From positions 62,001 through 126,000 of the forward strand of contig JADMKP010000007.1 in NCBI GenBank assembly GCA_015478775.1: DNA of 64,000 nt, written 5' to 3'. Shown piece after piece: positions 44,950-53,651 of the stretch. Numbering within the stretch: the stretch's first letter is position 1; the number at the start of each line of letters is the position of its first letter. The translations under genes and the position numbers were made by a program. A model generated the notes under the pieces. The model did not search any database, was not told the DNA's origin, and worked only from the letters and a program-made list of their open reading frames with translations. The DNA comes from Fermentimonas sp. Lineage in GTDB: Bacteria; Bacteroidota; Bacteroidia; Bacteroidales; Dysgonomonadaceae.

Positions 44950-46287
44950 TTAATTAAAATCAAGTGCCATTCCGTATTGATTTTCTATGACAATACCTTT
45001 ATCAAAAACTAACTTCCCATTAACAAATGTCATCTTCACTGTTGTGTTAAATGTTTTGCCTTCAAATGGAGACCAGCCGCACTTATAAAGTATATTATCC
45101 TTTGTAACTGTATATTTCTCATTAAAATCCAACAATACTAAATCGGCATAATAGCCCTCCCTGATAAAACCTCTGTCTCTTACTTTAAATAATTTTGAAG
45201 GAGCATGACACATCTTTTCCACTACAAGCTCGGGAGTATAAAAACCCTCATGCACCATTTCAAACATTACTTGTAGTGAATGTTGAACAAGTGGTCCCCC
45301 CGATGCAGCTTTCAAGCTCCCACCCTCCTTCTCACTCATCAAATGAGGAGCATGATCGGTAGCTACAACATCAAGTTTGTTATTAATCAAACCCCTTCTA
45401 AGAGCGTCTCTGTCATTTATTGTCTTAACTGCAGGATTCCATTTTATTTTAGCACCATAATTGTCATAATCATCATCAGTAAACCATAGATGATGAACAC
45501 AAACTTCACCTGTTATTTTCTTATCCTCTATAGTAGAATCGCTTAACAAAGTAAGTTCTCTGGCAGTAGACAAGTGAAGTACATGTAGTCGTGAGCCATA
45601 TTTATCAGCCAGCTCAATTGCCTGCGCAGAAGATTGATAACATGCCTCTTCACTTCTAATAAGAGGGTGATATTTTAATGGTAAATCCTCACCAAACTCC
45701 TTTTTAAACGACTCAATATTATCTCTAATAATATCCTCTTTCTCACAATGTGTGGCAATAATCATATCCACCTCTGCAAATATCTGCTGAAGAGCTCTCT
45801 CGTTGTCCACAAGCATATTACCGGTAGAAGAACCCATAAATATCTTCACACCGCATACATGCTTCTTGTCCACTCTCCTTAGTTCATCAATATTATTATT
45901 GGTAGCTCCTAAATAAAAAGAAAAATTAGCAACAGATTTACCTGTTGCCATTTCAAATTTTTTATCCAACTCTTCAATGGTTACCGTCTGAGGATTAGTA
46001 TTTGGCATCTCCATGTAAGAAGTTACCCCACCTGCAACGGCAGCTCTGCTCTCTGTTAAAATATCACCTTTATACGTCAAACCCGGATCTCTAAAATGCA
46101 CTTGATCATCAATCACTCCAGGAATCAAATATAATCCTCTTGCATCAACAATCTCGCTGCATTCGGCCAGCAATCTTTCAGGTACAGCATTCCTGTAAAT
46201 TCTCGAGATCCTATCTTTCTTTATCAATACGGAACCGATAAAAGAATCTCCCTCATTTATTATTATGGCTTTATGAATGAGAATCAT
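44950..46287 (-). CDS. pyrC: Dihydroorotase
   Basis: 445 residues. Amidohydrolase features: PGVIDDQVHFRDPG, GVTSYMEMPNTNPQT, the lysine for carbamylation in GVKIFMGSSTGNM, ATHCEKEDI, LHVLHLSTARE and VATDHAPHL. The first metal histidine of the usual H-x-H motif is Gln62 (QVH), which I recall as normal for Bacteroidetes enzymes. It forms dihydroorotate from carbamoyl-aspartate in pyrimidine synthesis. The start overlaps the stop of the upstream glycosyltransferase by 4 bases (46284-46287). Confidence 0.92.
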   Translation of the reverse strand: MILIHKAIIINEGDSFIGSVLIKKDRISRIYRNAVPERLLAECSEIVDARGLYLIPGVIDDQVHFRDPGLTYKGDILTESRAAVAGGVTSYMEMPNTNPQTVTIEELDKKFEMATGKSVANFSFYLGATNNNIDELRRVDKKHVCGVKIFMGSSTGNMLVDNERALQQIFAEVDMIIATHCEKEDIIRDNIESFKKEFGEDLPLKYHPLIRSEEACYQSSAQAIELADKYGSRLHVLHLSTARELTLLSDSTIEDKKITGEVCVHHLWFTDDDYDNYGAKIKWNPAVKTINDRDALRRGLINNKLDVVATDHAPHLMSEKEGGSLKAASGGPLVQHSLQVMFEMVHEGFYTPELVVEKMCHAPSKLFKVRDRGFIREGYYADLVLLDFNEKYTVTKDNILYKCGWSPFEGKTFNTTVKMTFVNGKLVFDKGIVIENQYGMALDFN

Positions 46288-47033
46288 ATTCTTACCGATT
46301 TAGGCTTAATTCTACCTGTTATATTTCTCCAACGTAAAATTATAACACCAAAAAAAGCTTCCCCAAAAATTGATGAATCCATCTTAGATGTACCAAGTCG
46401 TCTGTTTATAAAAATAACAGACACTTCCTTACATTTAAAACCCAGAACAATTGAGGTGTATTTCATTTCTATTTGAAAAGCATATCCTTTAAATCTTACA
46501 TCATCAAGGTCTATTTTAGCCAGCACTTTCCTTTTGTAACAAACAAAACCGGCCGTGGTATCCATAATTTTCAACCCAGTTATCAAACGTACATACCATG
46601 ATGCAAAATACGACATCAACACCCGTCCCATCGGCCAGTTGACAACGTTCACACCCGATGAATATCTTGATCCAACAGATAAATCATAACCCTCATCATG
46701 GCATGCGGCATATAATCTGATCAAGTCTTTAGGATTATGAGAAAAATCTGCATCCATCTCAAATATATATTCATAAGAGCGCGCCAGAGCCCATTTAAAT
46801 CCATGAATATAGGCAGTACCTAAACCAAGCTTACCCTTTCTTTCCTCAATAAAAAGTCTGTCGGAGTATTCTTCCTCAATTAGTTTATGAACTATTGATG
46901 CTGTACCGTCGGGTGAGTTATCATCTACAACAAGAATATGAAACTTCTTCTCAAGTCCAAAAACCGTCCTGATAATACTCTCTATATTCTCCTTTTCTTT
47001 ATAGGTAGGGATAATTACTAAACTGTCTGACAT
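46284..47033 (-). CDS. Polyprenol-phosphate mannosyltransferase (DPM1-like, GT2)
   Basis: 249 residues from the ATG at 47031-47033 (MSDSLVIIPTYKEKENI); 25 further upstream codons are open but basic and unlike the family. GT2 motifs: LVVDDNSPDGTA, FEMDADFSHNP (metal-binding D-x-D), VGSRYSSG and TTAGFVCYKRKVL. There is no C-terminal membrane domain, as in the soluble DPM1-type. It probably moves mannose or another sugar to a polyprenol phosphate. A -7 box CAAATATA at 47054-47061 lies 20 bases upstream. First gene of the operon with pyrC and the GT-B enzyme. Confidence 0.9.
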   Translation of the reverse strand: MSDSLVIIPTYKEKENIESIIRTVFGLEKKFHILVVDDNSPDGTASIVHKLIEEEYSDRLFIEERKGKLGLGTAYIHGFKWALARSYEYIFEMDADFSHNPKDLIRLYAACHDEGYDLSVGSRYSSGVNVVNWPMGRVLMSYFASWYVRLITGLKIMDTTAGFVCYKRKVLAKIDLDDVRFKGYAFQIEMKYTSIVLGFKCKEVSVIFINRRLGTSKMDSSIFGEAFFGVIILRWRNITGRIKPKSVRI

Positions 47034-47099
47034 ATTTTTGTTGTATTTTTGTTCAAATATACTGCTTTTAGAGTAGAATGTAAAAATAATTCTCAAAAT

Positions 47100-47130
47100 T
47101 TTGGTCATTCAAAAATAATGTCTATCTTTG
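47100..47130 (+). promoter_or_regulatory. Promoter of the initiator tRNA gene
   Basis: TTTG (47100-47103), 19 bases, TATCTTTG (47123-47130), a full match to the Bacteroidetes consensus, 24 bases before the mature tRNA. Confidence 0.85.
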
Positions 47131-47154
47131 CATTCCCTTTAAGGAAAACAATAT

Positions 47155-47226
47155 CGCGGAGTGGAGCAGTGGCAGCTCGTTGGGCTCATAACCCAAAGGT
47201 CGTAAGTTCGAATCTTGCCTCCGCAA
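47155..47226 (+). tRNA. Initiator tRNA-fMet (CAT anticodon)
   Basis: A 72-base cloverleaf without encoded CCA. Acceptor CGCGGAG pairs with CTCCGCA except at the first position, leaving the C1-A72 mismatch of bacterial initiators. D-stem GAGC/GCTC; anticodon stem TTGGG/CCCAA with three G-C pairs next to the loop CTCATAA; T-arm GTAAG-TTCGAAT-CTTGC. The mismatch and G-C run mark it as initiator and not elongator. It is a single tRNA with its own promoter and terminator. Confidence 0.95.
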
Positions 47227-47236
47227 CTATCAGAAG

Positions 47237-47266
47237 ACCGGTTCTTAATAAGAGTCGGTTTTTTTG
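47237..47266 (+). terminator. Terminator of the initiator tRNA
   Basis: ACCGGTTCTT (47237-47246) pairs with AAGAGTCGGT (47250-47259), 10 pairs including two G-U, loop AAT, followed by seven T. Confidence 0.85.
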
Positions 47267-47320
47267 TGTAAATATCTTTCGTTTTATTTTTCTATAAATC
47301 AATATCTCTTATATAAAGAA

Positions 47321-47363
47321 AAGTGCCGATATATTGGATTAATATCCGCAATATCAGCACTTT
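47321..47363 (-). terminator. Hairpin after the GH92 gene
   Basis: AAGTGCCGATAT and ATATCAGCACTT form a stem with a single internal mismatch; the loop holds the self-complementary GGATTAATATCC. T-rich sequence follows on the minus strand. It likely ends the mannosidase transcript. Confidence 0.7.
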
Positions 47364-47391
47364 CTAACTTTTATAAATCAAACAGATTTCA

Positions 47392-49686
47392 TTAATTTTC
47401 GTTTGTAAATGAATAAGGTGCATCTGATTTATTTACACCTCTCTTTTTATTTGGCTCTTCTGACATTTTAATATCAATATTAGCTCCCTTCACCAGATCT
47501 GAATGTTTAAAGTAGTTCTTAGTATAGTTTTTACCATTCATTTTTATGTTATCGATATATCTGGTATTATAATTATTGTTAGGTGAATTAATCTCAACCT
47601 TATTGCCATTTTCTAAATGTATTGTTGCTTTTTCAAATAGTGGCGATCCAATAACATATTCATCACTTCCAGGACAAACAGGATAGAAACCTAATGAAGA
47701 GAATACATACCAAGCAGATGTCTGCCCATTGTCCTCATCACCACAATAACCATCAGGGTTTGGGTTATAAAGCTTGTCCATTACTTCACGATTCCAATAT
47801 TGTGCCTTCCAAGGCTCTGCGGCATAGTTATAAAGATAAATCATATGTTGTATAGGTTGATTGCCGTGGGCATACTGACCCATATTCATTATCTGCATCT
47901 CGCGAATCTCGTGAATTACACCACCATAATAGCTATCATCAAATATTGGAGGCATAACAAATACCGAATCGAGCATATTTACAAACTCTTTATTGCCTCC
48001 CATAAGATCAATTAGCCCTTGTGTGTCATGAAAAACCGACCATGTATAATGCCAACTGTTTCCTTCAGTAAAAGCATCGCCCCATTTTGTAGGGCTAAAG
48101 GGCGACTGAAATTTACCGTCTTTATTCTTTCCTCTCATTAGCTTATACTCAGATGAATAAAGGTTTCTGTAGTTTTGACTTCTCTTTGCAAACAAATCAA
48201 TCTCCGCTTTAGGCCTCTTCAGCTCTTTAGCGAGCATATAAATTGTCCAGTCTGCATACGCATACTCCAGCGTTCTGGCAGCGTTCTCCTTAATACCAAC
48301 ATTATACGGAACATAACCTAAGGTATTATAATATTCATATCCCAAGCGACCAGTTGATGATACTTTTGGATGAACATTTTCTGTTCCGTGAAGCATGCCT
48401 TCATAAAGAGTCTCAATATCATAGCCTCTTAATCCTTTTAGGTATGCATCTGCAACAACCGAAGCTGAATTGTTACCAATCATAATTCCCCTATGACCTG
48501 GGCTAGCCCACTCAGGTAAAAAACCACTCTCTTTGTAAGTATTTACCAATCCCTCTTGAATCTCCATATTAACAGAAGGATAAACAAGGTTCAGGAGTGG
48601 AAATAATGCTCTAAATGTATCCCAAAATCCGGTATCAGTATACATATACCCAGGAAGTACTTCTCCGTTATATGGACTGTAATGCATAACTTTTCCATTA
48701 GCATCTATTTCATAAAACTTACGTGGAAAGAGTGTAGAGCGATATAATGTTGAGTAGAAGGTGCGCTGTTGATCCAGATTTCCACCTTCAATTTCAATCT
48801 TACTCAAAACCTCATTCCAAATGTCACGACCCTCTTGTTTAACAGCTTCAAACTCTTTGTCGGCAACCTCATTAAGGTTCAACCAAGCCTGCTCGTAGCT
48901 TATAAATGAAGAAGCCACCTTAGCAGTTATTTGCTCACCTCTTACAGTAGAGAAACCCACAAATGCACCTGAGTGTTTTGACTCAGATTTTAAACCACTC
49001 TCTTGTATTTCTTTGTCAGAAACAATACGAGTCAGTTCAAATGGTTTATCAAATACCACAACAAAATAGTTTTTAAAGTTTGCAGGAACACCACCACTGT
49101 TACGTGTTGTATAACCTATAATTGCATTTTTATCTTTCAGTACTTCTACAGCTGAACCTCTATCAAATGCATCTACAAGCACTATTGCGCTATCAGTTTC
49201 AGGAAAAGTAATCCTAAAGATAGCAGCGCGTTCTGTTGGTGTAACCTCTGTTGTAACATCATAATCAGCAAGGTAAGCACTGTAATAATATGGTTTTGCA
49301 ACCTCTGCTTTACGTGAAAACCAACTTGCTCTCTTTTCCTGATCAAATTCTAACTTATCAACCATTGGAAAAATTGAGAACTGACCGTAGTCATTCATCC
49401 ATGGACTTGGCTGGTGTGTTTGTTTAAAACCGTTAATCTTATTGTCAGTATAAGCATATTGCCATCCATCACCAATTTTACGTGTCTGTGGTGTCCAAAA
49501 ATTCATTCCCCACGGAAGAGCAATAGCTGGATATGTATTTCCATTTGATAAAGCAAACTCAGATTGAGTCCCCATCAGAATATTTACATAATCAACTGGA
49601 GTTTCATAATTTTGCGCTTTTATAGCCTCTAAACCAAAAGCTGATAACAGTATCAGTGCAATTATTAATAATTTTCTCATCATCAT
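47392..49686 (-). CDS. GH92 family alpha-mannosidase
   Basis: 764 residues, full length. Signal peptide about 1-25 (LLSAFGLEAIKAQ). The N-terminal beta-sandwich (DYVNILMGTQSEFALSNGNT) leads to the (alpha/alpha)6 domain with WDTFRALFPLLN, GNQPIQHMIYLYNYAAEPWK and GDEDNGQTSAWYVFSSLGFY, the calcium-dependent catalytic region of GH92. These exo-acting enzymes usually remove alpha-1,2-linked mannose by inversion. It sits 7 bases after the GH125 gene, which removes alpha-1,6 mannose, so the pair would trim N-glycan or yeast mannan ends in the periplasm. Confidence 0.95.
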   Translation of the reverse strand: MMMRKLLIIALILLSAFGLEAIKAQNYETPVDYVNILMGTQSEFALSNGNTYPAIALPWGMNFWTPQTRKIGDGWQYAYTDNKINGFKQTHQPSPWMNDYGQFSIFPMVDKLEFDQEKRASWFSRKAEVAKPYYYSAYLADYDVTTEVTPTERAAIFRITFPETDSAIVLVDAFDRGSAVEVLKDKNAIIGYTTRNSGGVPANFKNYFVVVFDKPFELTRIVSDKEIQESGLKSESKHSGAFVGFSTVRGEQITAKVASSFISYEQAWLNLNEVADKEFEAVKQEGRDIWNEVLSKIEIEGGNLDQQRTFYSTLYRSTLFPRKFYEIDANGKVMHYSPYNGEVLPGYMYTDTGFWDTFRALFPLLNLVYPSVNMEIQEGLVNTYKESGFLPEWASPGHRGIMIGNNSASVVADAYLKGLRGYDIETLYEGMLHGTENVHPKVSSTGRLGYEYYNTLGYVPYNVGIKENAARTLEYAYADWTIYMLAKELKRPKAEIDLFAKRSQNYRNLYSSEYKLMRGKNKDGKFQSPFSPTKWGDAFTEGNSWHYTWSVFHDTQGLIDLMGGNKEFVNMLDSVFVMPPIFDDSYYGGVIHEIREMQIMNMGQYAHGNQPIQHMIYLYNYAAEPWKAQYWNREVMDKLYNPNPDGYCGDEDNGQTSAWYVFSSLGFYPVCPGSDEYVIGSPLFEKATIHLENGNKVEINSPNNNYNTRYIDNIKMNGKNYTKNYFKHSDLVKGANIDIKMSEEPNKKRGVNKSDAPYSFTNEN

Positions 49687-49693
49687 AAATCTC

Positions 49694-51157
49694 TTATATA
49701 CTGTTTATTAAATTCATTTTACCTTTTCCCTCGAGATCGAGAATTAGCTCACCAAACAATGTATTCACCCATGCAAACCATGTTCTGGTAAAATAGGTTG
49801 GATCATTTTTATTGAACGACTCGTGCATAAATCCTGTGTCAGCGTCAGTATCACGTAGCATTTGCAAACAATATTTGATTTCTTCATCACTTCTGCTTGT
49901 CTGCGCTCGCATAATAATACTCATTGGCCAAACCATATCATAACCAATATGTGGACCACCAATACCTTCGCCAGCCGTACCTTTAAAGAAGAAAGGATTA
50001 TCTTCACTCAGTACAAATTTCCTTGTGTTCTGATAAATTCGGTCGTTAACATTCAAACCTTCCAGATAAGGCAATGCCAATAAACTAGGGATATTAGCAT
50101 CATCCATTAAAAATGCATTTCCAAAACCATCTACCTCAAAAGCATATATTTTTCCATACTTAGGATGTTCAACAATTGCATGCTTTTTGATTGCATCTTC
50201 AACCTCTTTAGCAAGAGCCAAACTTTTTGAAGCCAATTCAGAGTCCTTTGTTACTTTCTGTGCTATCTCGGCAAGTTGCTTAAGCGATGTTACGGCAAAA
50301 AAGTTAGAAGGAATAAGAAATTGGAATGTGGTAGCATCATCCGATGGACGGAATGAAGACACAATAAGACCAACGGGTTTAACAGGATTACCCCAACCAT
50401 CATTATTTAATGTGTCAAGCTGACGCTCTGTCTTTCTTTGGAATTTATAGGGACCCGTACCATCTTTTCTTTGCTGCTCTTTAAAAGTTTGAATAACAAG
50501 ATTCATTGCTTTTGTCCAGCGAGCATCAAAAACAGACGTATCACCTGTTGTTTTCCAGTAATTATACGCCAAACGAATTGGATAAGCCAGTGAGTCAATT
50601 TCCCATTTACGCTCATGTATTCTAGGATTCATTTGCGTCATATCACTCTGCCAATCCCCATCAGGCCTATCTTCATTATAGAATGCATTTGCATATGGGT
50701 CAACAATTATGCATTCAGTTTGCCTATTAATAAGTCCTGCTATCAACTGTCTAAGCTTATCATCCGAATTAGTTAGGGGCAAATATGGCCAAACCTGTGC
50801 AGATGAATCTCTCAGCCACATTGCATCAATGTCACCAGTTATCACAAAAGTATCTGGTCTACCATTTCTTATACTGAAATTCACAGTTGTATCTAAAGTG
50901 TTTGGGAAACAGTTCTCGAACATCCATGCTAATTTCTGATCCTTAATTAAAGGCTTTACTCTATTGATAGTATTTTCAACTGAATCTGAAGTGAAATTAC
51001 GTTCATTAAGAGGTAATCTCTTAGATACATACTTTTCCCTCTGTTTAACTGCCCTAACACTAGCGATAGAGTTATGAGATGCAATTTTAGACGGGTTTAC
51101 TGCAATTGCAGTTAACCCCAGTGCTGTTTTCTTGATAAAATTTCTACGTGATGTCAC
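49694..51157 (-). CDS. GH125 exo-alpha-1,6-mannosidase
   Basis: 487 residues. The N-terminus (MTSRRNFIKKTALGLTAIAV) looks like a twin-arginine-type signal. GH125/DUF1237 features are NTLDTTVNFSIRNGRPDTFV, GDIDAMWLRDSSAQVWPYLP, ADGF-like FEVDGFGNAFLMDDANIPSL and GGPHIGYDMVWPMSIIMRAQ, including the acid residues of the (alpha/alpha)6 site. It hydrolyses non-reducing alpha-1,6-mannose. First gene of a two-gene operon with GH92. No SusC/SusD pair is adjacent. Confidence 0.95.
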   Translation of the reverse strand: MTSRRNFIKKTALGLTAIAVNPSKIASHNSIASVRAVKQREKYVSKRLPLNERNFTSDSVENTINRVKPLIKDQKLAWMFENCFPNTLDTTVNFSIRNGRPDTFVITGDIDAMWLRDSSAQVWPYLPLTNSDDKLRQLIAGLINRQTECIIVDPYANAFYNEDRPDGDWQSDMTQMNPRIHERKWEIDSLAYPIRLAYNYWKTTGDTSVFDARWTKAMNLVIQTFKEQQRKDGTGPYKFQRKTERQLDTLNNDGWGNPVKPVGLIVSSFRPSDDATTFQFLIPSNFFAVTSLKQLAEIAQKVTKDSELASKSLALAKEVEDAIKKHAIVEHPKYGKIYAFEVDGFGNAFLMDDANIPSLLALPYLEGLNVNDRIYQNTRKFVLSEDNPFFFKGTAGEGIGGPHIGYDMVWPMSIIMRAQTSRSDEEIKYCLQMLRDTDADTGFMHESFNKNDPTYFTRTWFAWVNTLFGELILDLEGKGKMNLINSI

Positions 51158-51216
51158 AATAGTTTATTATTAATAAGTTATTAATATATTCTAAATGATG
51201 TAAGAATACGTTTCTT

Positions 51217-51690
51217 TTATTGTTCTGAAGTAAAGTTTATAGGGAATCTTTTTTTAAAAGCATCCTTAAAACTAATAAGTGTTTCTGTTCTGGCCAAACC
51301 AAGTGGTTGAAGTTCGGAATGAATTATACGTAGCAGGTCTTTATTGTTCTTTGCAACCACCTTTATTAAAATATCGTATTGCCCAGATGTATAGTAACAT
51401 TCTATAACCTCTGGAATTTTCTCCAGCTCCCTAACTACAAAATCAAAAGTAGAAGGAGAAGTAAGAAAGAGTCCTACAAACGCACAGGTCTCATAACCAA
51501 GCTTCTCTGGATCTACAATGTACTCAGATCCTTTAACAACACCAAGGTTGGTAAGTTTCTGCACCCTTTGATGTATGGCAGCACCAGACACATTACAAGC
51601 ACGAGCCACTTCCAAAAATGGAACTCGGGCATTTTCTACAATCATACTGAGAATTTTCTCATCCAGTTCGTCTAAATCATGATGGGCCAT
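51217..51690 (-). CDS. Lrp/AsnC family transcription regulator
   Basis: 157 residues. N-terminal helix-turn-helix (LDELDEKILSMIVENARVPF, then CNVSGAAIHQRVQKLTNLGV) and a C-terminal RAM ligand domain (CAFVGLFLTSPSTFDFVVRE, YYTSGQYDILIKVVAKNNKD). Such proteins sense amino acids. It stands alone between the mannosidases and a DUF1015 gene; its targets are unknown, though amino-acid fermentation genes in the window make good candidates. Confidence 0.93.
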   Translation of the reverse strand: MAHHDLDELDEKILSMIVENARVPFLEVARACNVSGAAIHQRVQKLTNLGVVKGSEYIVDPEKLGYETCAFVGLFLTSPSTFDFVVRELEKIPEVIECYYTSGQYDILIKVVAKNNKDLLRIIHSELQPLGLARTETLISFKDAFKKRFPINFTSEQ

Positions 51691-51780
51691 ACAACTACTT
51701 TTAAATTGTTACAAATAAGGGTTATTTACCGCAAAATTAATACATAGATTTCTTATTTCTATCATAAAAAATGCAAATGA

Positions 51781-53022
51781 TTACTTTAGCTTATGAATTA
51801 CAAGTCCCGATCGTAATTTTGGTTCAAACCATGTAGTCTTGGGTGGCATAATGTTACCAGTATCGGCAATATCCATCAACTGTTTCATTGATACCGGATA
51901 AAGAGCAATTGCAAATGCCATCTCTCCGCTATCTACTCTTTGTTTGAGTTCATCCAAACCTCTGATACCACCCACAAAGTCAATTCGCTTATCGCTGCGT
52001 AAATCTTTAATATCCAATATTTCATCAAGTATCAGGTTAGAGCTGATAGTAACGTCGAGCTGACCAATTGGATCATTATCATCATAAGTGCCAGGTTTTG
52101 CTGTTACACTAAACGAGCGCCCATCAAGGTAAATTGAAAAGTTGTGCAAGTTTTTTGGTCTCAATATCTCAGAACCTGTTGGTTCAACTACAAAATTCTT
52201 TTCAAGTTTTTGAAGAAATTCTTCAGGAGTGAGACCATTTAAATCTGTTACCACACGATTATAATCGATTATGGTTAATTGGCTATCTGGGAAGCACACA
52301 GCCATAAAATAATTATACTCCTCGTCACCCGTGTGATTTGGATTATTTTTAGCTTTTTCTGCTCCAACAAGGGCTGCAGCTGCAGAACGATGATGACCAT
52401 CTGCAATGTACAGTGCCGGAATCTTACTAAATGTTTCAGTTATGGAATTAACATCGCTGTCTTCATCAATCAGCCATAAATGATGCCCTACACCATCAAC
52501 AGAAATAAAATCATACTCAGGTTCACCTTGAATAACTTTTTCTACTAAGGTATTTATAACGTCATTATCGGGATATGAAAAGAATACGGGCTCAACATTA
52601 GCATCGGTTATTCTAACGTGCTTCATTCTATCCTCTTCTTTATCACGACGTGTAAGCTCATGTTTTTTTATCTTACCCGTCATATAGTCATCTACAGATG
52701 CACCAACAACAAGGCCGTACTGAGTTTTACCATTCATGGTCTGAGCATAAACATAATAATAATCCTTATCGTCCTCAACTAACCAACCGTTATCACAAAA
52801 CAGTTTAAAATTTTCTGAAGCCTTTTCGTATACATCCGCATCATGCTCATCTTTGCCTGCAGGAAAGTCTATTTCGGGTTTTATAATTCTATAAAGCGAC
52901 TTCTCATTACCTTCGGCTTCCTTGCGTGCTTCATCAGAGTTTAACACATCATACGGGCGAGACGCTACATCTTTAACTATCTCTCTTGGGGGACGAACAC
53001 CCCTAAAAGGTTTTACCTTCAT
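51781..53022 (-). CDS. DUF1015 family protein
   Basis: 413 residues from the ATG at 53020-53022 (MKVKPFRGVRPPREIVKDVA). DUF1015 segments: ASRPYDVLNSDEARKEAEGN, LYRIIKPEIDF, YVYAQTMNGKTQYGLV, LYIADGHHRSAAAALVG and FVGGIRGLDELKQRVDSGEM. The family is widespread, often labelled as an SpoOJ/ParA/ParB-like or HTH protein on weak grounds; its function is unknown to me. A -7 box CAAATATA at 53068-53075 on this strand supports the start. It is divergent from the DMP19-family gene. Confidence 0.85.
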   Translation of the reverse strand: MKVKPFRGVRPPREIVKDVASRPYDVLNSDEARKEAEGNEKSLYRIIKPEIDFPAGKDEHDADVYEKASENFKLFCDNGWLVEDDKDYYYVYAQTMNGKTQYGLVVGASVDDYMTGKIKKHELTRRDKEEDRMKHVRITDANVEPVFFSYPDNDVINTLVEKVIQGEPEYDFISVDGVGHHLWLIDEDSDVNSITETFSKIPALYIADGHHRSAAAALVGAEKAKNNPNHTGDEEYNYFMAVCFPDSQLTIIDYNRVVTDLNGLTPEEFLQKLEKNFVVEPTGSEILRPKNLHNFSIYLDGRSFSVTAKPGTYDDNDPIGQLDVTISSNLILDEILDIKDLRSDKRIDFVGGIRGLDELKQRVDSGEMAFAIALYPVSMKQLMDIADTGNIMPPKTTWFEPKLRSGLVIHKLK

Positions 53023-53067
53023 ATAAATACTTTTTTTTAAATTAAACTTTCGACAGGTTATTTCAGA

Positions 53068-53106
53068 CAAATATACCATTTTCTCCATAATAAACCGTTA
53101 CTTTTG
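53068..53106. promoter_or_regulatory. Divergent -7 boxes for the DUF1015 and DMP19-family genes
   Basis: CAAATATA (53068-53075) reads TATATTTG on the minus strand, 46 bases before the DUF1015 ATG. TACTTTTG (53099-53106) faces the other way, 24 bases before the DMP19-family ATG. Clear -33 elements are missing for both. Confidence 0.5.
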
Positions 53107-53130
53107 CTATCAAAAAAACAATAAAACAAT

Positions 53131-53631
53131 ATGATACAAATTGAGGAGTCAAAAATAGTTGAAGCAGCCGAAAAGGGGATGGATGAATTTTTAAAAGTAT
53201 TCACCGATGCATACCTCGAAGCGTTAGGTGGTGATATTACTAATGATAACATCAGCATACTCAATGGTTATCAGCACACTTTACTTGCCCTGCGCTTTTT
53301 TATTGAAGAGGTAAACGAAGGTGGGTTTGTACAATTAATTCAAAATGGATATGGAGGTTATGTGTTCGATAACCCAACGGCCAAGTCCCTCAAACAAATT
53401 GGTGCCAAAGGCTTCTCTAAGATTCTATATAAAGCCAAAGACATATACGAAAAACATCGTGTAGAGCTAGAGCGAGAAACCACAGAAGAGGAGTTTATGG
53501 CTATGTATGTGGAGTTTGAGCAATTTGATGAACTTGAAGAGAAGTTTTTCTACATTGAAGAGGAAGAGACTCTAATTGTTGCTCAGTATGTAGATGATAA
53601 TATTGAGGATTTTGCCGAAATTATTAAATAA
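53131..53631 (+). CDS. DMP19/DUF4375 family protein
   Basis: 166 residues, strongly acidic (EETTEEEFMAMYVEFEQFDE-like C-terminal region, YIEEEETLIVAQYVDDNIED). The YQHTLLALRFFIEEVNEGGF and QLIQNGYGGYVFDNPTAKSL segments fit the DUF4375 family, one member of which (Neisseria DMP19) mimics DNA to bind a repressor. Whether this protein is a DNA mimic is not shown by homology alone. It is a single gene with its own -7 box. Confidence 0.75.
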   Translation: MIQIEESKIVEAAEKGMDEFLKVFTDAYLEALGGDITNDNISILNGYQHTLLALRFFIEEVNEGGFVQLIQNGYGGYVFDNPTAKSLKQIGAKGFSKILYKAKDIYEKHRVELERETTEEEFMAMYVEFEQFDELEEKFFYIEEEETLIVAQYVDDNIEDFAEIIK

Positions 53632-53651
53632 TTGTTTAACTAATCATTTTA

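Noticed and set aside
47155-47226. Elongator tRNA-Met or tRNA-Ile(CAU)
   Set aside because: The C1-A72 mismatch and three G-C pairs in the anticodon stem are initiator hallmarks.
47049-47297. Plus-strand reading frame of 82 codons
   Set aside because: It runs straight through the initiator tRNA, its promoter and terminator; the protein has no family resemblance.
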